NCBI RefSeq assembly: GCF_017591425.1
Contig: NW_024467119.1
Location: forward strand, 28,369,001 to 28,433,000
Source: Ochotona curzoniae
Taxonomy: Eukaryota > Chordata > Mammalia > Lagomorpha > Ochotonidae
Reading direction: 5' to 3'
DNA: 64,000 nt
This document shows positions 56,690-64,000 of this stretch, piece after piece. A program made the position numbers and the translations under genes. The notes below the pieces were generated by a model. The model did not search any database. It had not been told where the DNA came from and worked only from the letters and a program-made list of their open reading frames with translations. How positions within the stretch are numbered: position 1 is the first letter of the stretch; each line of letters begins with the position of its first letter.

Positions 56690-56960
56690 TGAAGGGCAGA
56701 GAGAGCAAGAGAGCGCTCATCCACTGGTTCACTCCACATTTGCCTGTGATGGGTAGGACCCAGCTGTTCTGAAACCAGGAGTGAGAAGTCCTCAATAGAG
56801 ATCTCTCTGTCTGCAACAGCTGGTGGGAACCCAATTACTGGAGTCTGCATTTCTCAGAGTTTACACGTGCTGACACTGAGTTGGTAGCCAGAGCAGGACA
56901 TCGAACCCAGGCACTTTACTATGGAATACGGTTGTTTTAACTGTTTTTTTTTTTTTTACT
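56690..56960 (-). mobile_element. C-type SINE (CSINE2-like), antisense
   Basis: AGCAAGAGAGCGCTCATCC, CACTGGTTCACTCCACATTTG, GAAACCAGGAGTGAGAAG and GGACATCGAACCCAGGCAC fit an antisense copy of the older branch. It ends near a T-run. Confidence 0.65.
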
Positions 56961-57055
56961 AAACATCTCCATAGCTTAATATTTTAAAATCACTCTCATT
57001 ACTAAAGCACCATTTAATTTGCTCTTGCATATGTTTTTAGGCAATTCATACTTCT
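56961..57055. other. No recognised feature
   Basis: Short unassigned stretch. Confidence 0.5.
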
Positions 57056-57480
57056 TTCACATCATCAATAATTCTGTCTCCACTGAGAATTGCTCCTCCC
57101 CTGATAACCAAGGAATATTTTCCTCTCCAGCTGACTGAGATTCTCCCTTTTTTGCAGTTGTGGGAAAGAGTTCAGTTAACAGAGGCACTAATTGAGCCTT
57201 AATGAGGACAAAGCTTATTTCTTCACACTACTGTGGCTCTACACCTACTTTAAAATAGATTAGCTTCTGGCTCCTCTTTTGTCTTTAGGAAACAACCAAT
57301 CAAGCCATGTGTGACATTTTTGTGCTTGTGGTCTAATTTCAACCCCATTATAATCCTATCAGGCAAAGCAAGTATATTTAAAAATAAATGTCATTTTAAG
57401 AGTTTTTCTACCTGGGTAGTTCACTTATCCTTCAACAATAAAGAATGAAGAATTTAAGAGTGTTTATTTTTTTTTAAGCA
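57056..57480. other. Candidate conserved non-coding element
   Basis: This stretch has no repeat signature and balanced composition, and it holds paired homeodomain-type cores: CTAATTG (57188-57194) and TTAATGA (57199-57205), then CCATTATAATCC near 57346. Such features are common in developmental enhancers, but conservation cannot be seen from one genome. Confidence 0.3.
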
Positions 57481-58429
57481 TACAGTAGACAACCTGAAAT
57501 ATTTTTTACACTTTTTTTTCCTACGTATTTCAGCTGATTTCCTTCAGAGCAAGAGAAATGGTAACAGCAAGTATATGTAGAATATTAAAATGGGAGATTC
57601 ATACTTTTCCCTCTCTTCCTTTATGAAAATATAATAAAGGCATTAACAATAAAGGCCACTTTCTCCCCAAGGAGGGGATGTTTGGCTACATTGAGACAGG
57701 CAAATATTTTTAGAATGTCTTTAAAGTACAAGCTAAACAAAACAATTTTCTTTCTCAGGAAAGGTTATTTGATCTGGTTCTGTTCCCCTTTCTGTGCATA
57801 TCCTCCTGAATGAGGTAATACTGTCCGTGGACTTCCTGTCCAGGGACTTCTGCCGAGATAGAGATATTCCAAGTGTGTTTATTTGCCAGCTACCAGGACT
57901 TTCTTTAATTCCCTGCAGGATTTTTCTCTGCCCACGGATTATAATGAGGAGAAAAACTACTACAAATACAACTGTGAGTCACGAATCCTCAGTGAGTGAC
58001 TTGCTTCTTATGGTTATCTGAGTTTTAATTTTTATCAAGTGATTTTTATGAATTTTTCTTCTTTTAGAATTGACTACAAGGAAAAAGTTCAATTGCCCTG
58101 ACTCAGCCTCCAAGGGTATAACTACAATTTACTATCAAAGTGCATAGAAAGCAGATCTTGGGACTCTGGGCCAACGGGCTAGTTTTTGTGTTACTTCTCT
58201 GGACCATCAGTCCTTTTCTCTTTTCTTGACCCTCTCCACAGCATCTTTTTTTTTTTTCCCATCCCACTTTCCACATAATCCTAGAAAACCTTTTGTTCAC
58301 TGTCAGGTCAACAAGAAGCCAAATTAAAAACTAACAACTTTTGAATTTCAACAGTCAGACAAAGTGAATGTAGACTAAGGAGTGAAAAAAAAAAAGAACA
58401 AGAAAGAAAGAAAAGGGTGGTGCTGGTGG
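57481..58429. other. No recognised feature
   Basis: AT-rich unassigned sequence. The 75-codon plus frame at 57794-58021 has no recognisable domain. Confidence 0.5.
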
Positions 58430-58910
58430 TTGGGGGCAGATCCTATGGAAAGAAAAGGCCAGAGGAGGGATTTGGAGGGCAGCAGCTCCGGAGGGGCAAG
58501 GCTCTGTCGTTTGATGTGGGAGGTCTGGGCAGACCTGCTGGGATGCTCTCTGGGCCATCTCATTAACCGTGTCATCCAAGCTCCTCAGGCCCAGCGAATC
58601 ATAACATTATCTCTGACATTACCACACAGATACAAGGTTCCCGAGGCAGTCTATAAACATGCCTGTACTAACCAATTCATCGTGGCCTGACACCCCGGCC
58701 AGGGCTGGATGCCCTTTGGTGAGCTCCGTGAATTGCCCCAGTCATTCATCAAAGTTTCTTGGAGTGCATTTCACACAGCATTACATTTAATTAAAGCAAC
58801 ATTGGTGCATTGTAATCCTCAGGAGGCTCTTTGTCAGGGGGATCTGGAACACTTTCAGCTCAAAATATCTATTGTTTTGCTGGAGTTTCCCCCTTGGTTG
58901 TTGGGTTTAG
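58430..58910. other. Candidate conserved non-coding element
   Basis: A GC-balanced, repeat-free stretch with a perfect palindrome TTTAATTAAA (58786-58795) and TCATTAAC near 58559. Frames of 102 and 86 codons across it show no domain. It resembles an enhancer-type conserved element more than a gene, but this is an inference from composition and motifs. Confidence 0.35.
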
Positions 58911-59231
58911 GGTTTGAGCTTTTTTTTTTTTTTAAGGTTGGATATCCGGATCAAATCAAAGCTCAGTGATTTCCTTTCATGATGCTCTTCTTGTTTCTTT
59001 TTCTTTGGCTTCTTCTTTTTTTTTTTTCTGTTTCTAAATTCAACCTAAAATTTTATTGTCAAATTACTTTCAAGAAAGTAAGTCAAGCAGCTTTGTGATC
59101 CAAAGAATGCCTTCCACCCACATATCAAGAAAATGGAGTGTACACAAGTTTTCTGCCAGCACAGTGGCAAGGAATTACATCAAGGCTTGGCAGTTTCCAT
59201 AAAATGCTGAATTTTTTTTTTTTTTGCTTTA
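58911..59231. other. No recognised feature
   Basis: Contains several T-runs. No repeat or coding signature. Confidence 0.5.
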
Positions 59232-59581
59232 AAAATGTGATTTTTTGTAGATTTATTTTATTTTTATTAGAAAGTCCGATATATAGAAAGGAGAAACAGA
59301 GAGGATCTTCTATCCATTAATTTATTCTTCAAGTGGCCTCAACGGCTGGTGTTGCGCTGACCCTAAGCCAGGAGCCAGGAGCCTCTTCTGGTTCTCCCAT
59401 ATAGGTACAGGGTCCCAAGGTTTTGGGCCGTCCTTGACTGCTTTTCCAGGCCATAAGCAGGGAGCTGGATGGGAAGTGGGGCCACCGGGATATGAACTGG
59501 CACCCATATGGGATCCAGGTGCTTGCAAGACAAGGACTGTAACTGCTAGGCTACTGTGCCGGGCTCCCAAAATGTGATTTT
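59232..59581 (-). mobile_element. C-type SINE, antisense, with 13-bp target-site duplication
   Basis: AAAATGTGATTTT at 59232-59244 and 59569-59581 flanks a full-length antisense copy: ATTTATTTTATTTTTATTAG, GGATCTTCTATCC, CTTGACTGCTTTTCCAGGCC and the head GGCTACTGTGCCGGGCTCC. Confidence 0.95.
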
Positions 59582-60654
59582 AAAACTAAAATATTTGGCA
59601 GTTACTGGCTGTATGTAATTCTTTCAGACATTTGGTGTCCTTAAATGATGCTTGCAAATACTGCTTTCAATAGTTTATGCTGAGGAACAAAAACCATGTC
59701 TTTTCATCAGTAAAGAAGATACGATGATAGGGAAAGGAGAGTAAACTCAGGAAGTAAAATGAGCTGTTTTAAAATCCTTTAGCACATGTATCCAAGCTGA
59801 GTTATTTATAGAGTACACCAATATGTGTGAGAGGACACGTGAACACTTGTAGATGGATGGTGGCCAGTTGAATCAGCAGGCGAAGAGAAATAAAGACTAA
59901 AATAAAACTGATGGAGAATTTCAAAATATACCTGTGGCTCAAGATATTTCCTGGCTACTCTAAAAACTCTGTCCTGGGTAAGCTTAGTTTTTCCCTGTAC
60001 CTACTCCCATAATGTGTGGCAAAGGTAACGATGAAGGTCAACTAAGACCTCTAAGTTGGGCAAATGGGGAAAGTGGAATTTACTTAAACCAGCTCAGGTT
60101 AGTCTAATTGCAGAGTTGATTCTTGACTAGTTTCCGTAGAAGACTGAGCTAAGATCCTACACGGTGGTCCATCCACCGTGATAATAAAACTCACTCCATG
60201 GAATGGCTGCAGGGCAGGTTTGATGTCCTTGTCTTGCCGGTCTACAGTCGGTGTGGGAACTTCCCACAACTCTGTAGATGGCTGTGTAAGTTCAATACAT
60301 TGTATAAACAGTAAGTGCAAAAAGCAACAGTGTCCACTTCCTAAAGCAACTTGACTACATTTACGGTCCGCCTGCTTCATTGAATCTTACTTTAGACATT
60401 TAAAACCGGTGCCTTTATCTTTTATGATTATCAATTACCGCTCTTTCTTAAGAATCTTATACAATCAATGACATTTTTTTTTCTTCTGCTTATTCTGGAT
60501 GCTCTTTGTCATATATGTGTAAACTTCCTCCAATCTCTTATTGCAGAAACAAACAGAACTCACCTCAATTTCTCCTACCACTCTTTTTCAGGCCAACCTC
60601 TCAAAAATGTTATTTGTGTGTCTTTTGTCCATCTCTTGACCTATCCCTTCTATT
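59582..60654. other. No recognised feature
   Basis: Unassigned. The 93-codon minus frame at 60099-60380 shows no recognisable domain. Confidence 0.5.
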
Positions 60655-60800
60655 TAACTCCACTGAGATAACTCACCACAGGCACTAATGACCTTTATAT
60701 CACTAACTCTAGTGGACATTTTAGCATTCAGCCAACAGTAGCATACGATCCCATTGACCGTTCATTCTTCTTGATTGTGCCCTCTTCATCAGAATCTGCA
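60655..60800 (+). mobile_element. Possible L2 (LINE-2) ORF relic
   Basis: AACTCACCACAGGCACTAATGACC, TATCACTAACTCTAGTGGACA and CCCATTGACCGTTCATTCTTCTTG follow the order of an old LINE-2/CR1-like ORF ('aaggtcactaatgacctcc...ccaatggacac...gttgaccactccctccttcttg'). Confidence 0.5.
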
Positions 60801-61091
60801 TTTTACAGACTCTTGCCTTTCCCCCATTGGATTGGACACTCTTTCTCAATCTACTATTTTTTTTTTAACCTTTCTCTATTCATTTTGTAATTATTGGTCT
60901 TTTACAACAATTGGGCCTTCTGACCCCCAACTGAAACTATCATTCACATTCTGCTGATTGTTAATTTTTTAAATTATAGCAGTCAGAAATGATTTTTCTA
61001 CAATAGAAAACAAAGTGCCTGAAAGAAATATAATTTTCTTTATATTTCATAAAGTCTAGGGATAGCATTTGCTATTGCATTTTATATGTTT
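60801..61091. other. No recognised feature
   Basis: Unassigned AT-rich sequence. Confidence 0.5.
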
Positions 61092-61412
61092 AATAATACC
61101 ATGGCTGTGGCCAGGTGCAATGCCCTAGCAGCTAAAGTCCTTGCCTTGAACATGTCAGGATCCCATACGGGTGCCAGTTCATATCCTGACAGCCCTACTT
61201 CCCATCCAGCTCCCTGATGATTGCCTGGGTAAGCAGTTGAGGATGGCCCCAAACCTTGGGACCCTGCACCCATGTGGGAGACCTGGATGAGGTTCCTGGC
61301 TCCTGGCTTAGGGTCAGCACAGCACCGGCCGTTGTGGGACTTGGTCAGTGAATCATATCTGTATCTGACTTTACAATAAAAAGAAATAAATCTTAAAAAA
61401 TAATACCATGGC
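61092..61412 (+). mobile_element. C-type SINE, sense, with 14-bp target-site duplication
   Basis: Perfect copies of AATAATACCATGGC (61092-61105 and 61399-61412) flank a sense copy (GTGCAATGCCCTAGCAGC, TTCCCATCCAGCTCCCTG, AACCTTGGGACCCTGCACC) with part of the pyrimidine tract deleted before the tail ACAATAAAAAGAAATAAATC. Confidence 0.95.
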
Positions 61413-61869
61413 CGGTGTGTTTATGCTTTCTGGTTTATTCTCTCATACTGGCAATATTTTCCTGAATTTCCAGTGGTCACTTCCATATTGATAAAGATGG
61501 AGAAAAGCAAAGATGAGATAGCATCTGTACCAAAAAATATTGCCTAAAAATGACTTAACAAGATCAGACTGTGGAACACTGGCTGAGCTATGTGTGTTAT
61601 GGCTATCTGTATAAGCAAAAAAGACAGGAAATGCAAATATTTCTCATCTAGTTACAGTGAGGGTTGTCCAAGAAGGAAAGATTTAGTAGTATGTTCTGGG
61701 TGGACCAGGTTACAGTTCCACCTTAACATGTCAGACCTTTCTGCTGATCCCGCAATGGCCTCTTCACACCCCCACATGGATGTTTCCAAGTAACTCAGAA
61801 TCAACATATTTTAAACTTAACTTATAAAATCTCCTCCAAATTCACCCAAGCATGTGCTACTGCTGTTCC
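61413..61869. other. No recognised feature
   Basis: Unassigned sequence between the SINE and the L2 relic. Confidence 0.5.
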
Positions 61870-62162
61870 TTGCTTTCACGTGTTTGGCCTTGTCTCTGAC
61901 CTATTTCCAAGCCCCTGTCACTCTGTCCCTCCCTGCTTCTTCCTCCCTCAGGATTTGTTTTATAGATTGTTGATCATATCAGAGTCTCGAACACTCCCTT
62001 TTTCCAAGGACTTAATTACTCCATGTCCTTCATGTCCCAGTTCAAACATCACTTTCTCAGAGAAGATAATTCTAATTCCTAAACCAAATCACTTCCTCCT
62101 GTTCATATTACTTGAAGCATCTAGTTCTTTGTTTTGACCACTATATTACAATTTGTAGTTAT
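61870..62162 (+). mobile_element. L2 3' UTR relic, sense, first part
   Basis: CTCCATGTCCTTCATGTCCCAG, TTCAAACATCACTTTCTCAG and GAGAAGATAATTCTAATTCC match the L2 layout 'caggtctcagctcaaatgtcacctcctcagagagg'. A SINE at 62163 interrupts it and the L2 end resumes at 62503. Confidence 0.65.
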
Positions 62163-62512
62163 TTATTTATTTAAAGAATTACATATTTGAAAGGCAAAGT
62201 TACAGAAAAGGAGAGAGAGAGAGAGAGAGAAAAATCTTCTATTTGCAAATTTACTCCGCATATAATCATAATGACCAGGGCTGGGCCTGGCTAAAATCAA
62301 GAACCTAGAACTCCATCTCCATCCTGGTCTCCCACATGAGAGGCAGGGCCTAAGCATCAGCCTTGTTAACTGCTGCCTCCCCAGGTGCCTTAGCAGAGAA
62401 TTGGAAGGAATCAGGAGTGGAGTAAATAGGACTCTTACTTGTGCTGGGACAGAATGCTGATAAACCAGCCAGTGACTTCACTCACTGCCACAGCACAGGC
62501 CCTTGTAGTTAT
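62153..62512 (-). mobile_element. C-type SINE, antisense, with 10-bp duplication, inside L2
   Basis: TTGTAGTTAT (62153-62162 and 62503-62512) flanks an older antisense SINE: ATTTATTTATTTAAAGAATTAC, a (GA)n tract, GACCAGGGCTGGGCCTGGC, CACTGCCACAGCACAGGCCC. It splits the L2 relic. Confidence 0.9.
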
Positions 62513-62625
62513 GGCTCATTGACACAACTATCTGATCAACACCTGGTTTCCAACAAGAGAATGAGTCCCTGGAAAGCAAGACCATGTCATTAACCTTCCT
62601 TCTTATTTGATTTCTGATGTTTTCC
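62503..62625 (+). mobile_element. L2 3' UTR relic, second part
   Basis: GAGAATGAGTCCCTGGAAAGC and AAGACCATGTCATTAACC correspond to the L2 end 'agaatgtaagctccatgagggcagggaccatgtc'. Confidence 0.55.
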
Positions 62626-64000
62626 GTGACACAACTCTAGTAACATATTTTATGTTTATATATGTATAAATACTGGCACATAATTTGGTTTGTACATTGG
62701 CAATTTTCAAACAATAGTCAATGGATTTCTTACTATGTATGTAGCACTACAATGAGTAAAAATAAAAACAGCATGGTAAATTGGAAAATACAAAGAATTT
62801 GGTAATCTTTTTAAGGTTTAACCTAAAGAAAAATGCCTTTTACAGGTCTCTGGTACTTGCCTATATTAACACCTGATACTGCTGGCCATATTACCTAGAA
62901 AACTGGGGATGACTCATTCAAAGTCAGTCATAGTAACTGCTTTTACCAAAAGCCAGAGTTGGGGATTGCCTATCCTCTCTAAATCTCTTACAACCCTGGT
63001 GCTGGGTAATCTCCATGAAATCCTCTATGGCAAATTTTCAGATATTATTTCAGATATTATCAATTTTCACTCTACCTATGTATTTGCTGCTATTTTAGAG
63101 CTAGAACTGTTCCTCTAGCTCTCTGAGCAAACCAATTTCACCACAACATGACAGATAAAGATACGGCTTTAAGAAAATAGCAAGAAATAAGGAACATAGT
63201 TCCCTCATTTTGTCCTCAAACCCAAGAAGATAAACTCACATTAAGGCGTGTCCAAGGGTAGCAGGTGCTAGACTGATGGAGTGGTGATGGTGCGTGTTGT
63301 CTCTGTTACTGCTAGACTTTCAGCATCATTCTTTTGATTTGCATTAAAAAAGTGGAATCCTCCCCCATCCTCTCAGTGAATGTTTGGAATAGTAATTTGA
63401 AAATGCCAGTTCCAGGATGAAGGATCAGAAATGTTTTTCTTTGCATTATAAAGACTCCCAATCTTAGTTGCCAAGTGATGGTCTGATAGGTTCTCAGTGA
63501 GGCCCTGATATTTTTATTGATCTATATCTATAAATATGTGTCTATGCCCCATTTCTTCAATCTCTTGTTTCCTTGTATGTTGATCTCGTAACCCAAGCAG
63601 TTTCCTATTCTCTTCTCACAGCTGTTCCCCTTGTTCTGCTTTCTTCCCATTGCCTGGAGTTTCAGTCTTGCCTCATCTTTATTTTCATTATCAATTTAGC
63701 CTCTTCACCAGGTTGACACCTTGCCCTGCATACACATTTCCAACCTATATTTTTTAACTTTTGAGACAATAATCACTCCTTTTGAGTATCCTTGATTATT
63801 TTTTATTCCTGAACTAACTTCATTCTTGTTCAAAGTGAACTTTCTGCTAAAGGAAATACTATAGTGACCCGGGCTATTCAAAAGTGCCAAGTAGCCTTTT
63901 TAAAGCTGCATCTTTCATTTACTTATGATTCATTAAAATTAGAATACTGTTTCATTGTGCTTTCCACTAATTCCTATTTCCTAAGTTTCATTTCCACTAT
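62626..64000. other. No recognised feature
   Basis: AT-rich unassigned sequence to the window end. A short local duplication (CAGATATTATTTCAGATATTATC near 63040-63061) is visible. Confidence 0.5.

Overview
This window is mammalian nuclear DNA with no protein-coding gene or RNA gene that I can support. It is AT-rich sequence, intergenic or deep-intronic, and about half of it is recognisable interspersed repeats. About thirty full or partial copies of the lagomorph C-type (tRNA-headed) SINE identify the order. The younger copies share a head (box-A-like TAGCCTAGTGG, box-B-like GGTTCTAATCC), a body with TTCCCATCCAGCTCCCTGC and GGCCCAAAGCCTTGGGACC, and a tail ending AATAAATCTT plus an A-run. From memory these body words differ from the rabbit form, so I infer a pika (Ochotona) rather than a rabbit or hare.

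Layout. 1-6 kb: old antisense LINE-1 pieces broken up by SINEs and one short young L1 3' end with target-site duplications. 6-9.1 kb: no recognised repeat. 9.16-9.42 kb: a clean solo LTR with a 6-bp duplication and an unusual six-copy 9-bp promoter repeat. 10-14.3 kb: old L1 ORF1/ORF2 remnants, an L1 3' UTR with a 122-bp duplication, and a MaLR-like LTR fragment. 16.5-24 kb: dispersed SINEs and a short A-tailed retroposon (18.45 kb). 24-30 kb is the most structured part: an antisense L1 ORF2 split by an L1 5'-UTR/ORF1-start fragment that has a 16-bp duplication but no 3' end or tail; then a roughly 2.2-kb degenerate array of about 60-bp GC-rich units; then a 68-bp-arm inverted repeat. 30-36 kb: SINEs, a mariner-like MITE, and a second diverged GC-rich array inside an antisense L1. 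36-46 kb: mostly unassigned, with MIR-like and old DNA-transposon-like relics. 46-56 kb: SINEs, nested SINEs, and three antisense L1 segments, one a 5' UTR carrying two tandem CTCF-like motifs. 56-64 kb: mostly unassigned AT-rich DNA with two stretches that look like conserved non-coding elements, plus L2-like relics.

There are no genes working together here. The biology visible is retrotransposition by the L1 machinery (L1, C SINEs, the array-bearing retroposon), one retroviral LTR, and sequence motifs these elements may have donated to the host. All family names come from remembered consensus features, not from a database search.
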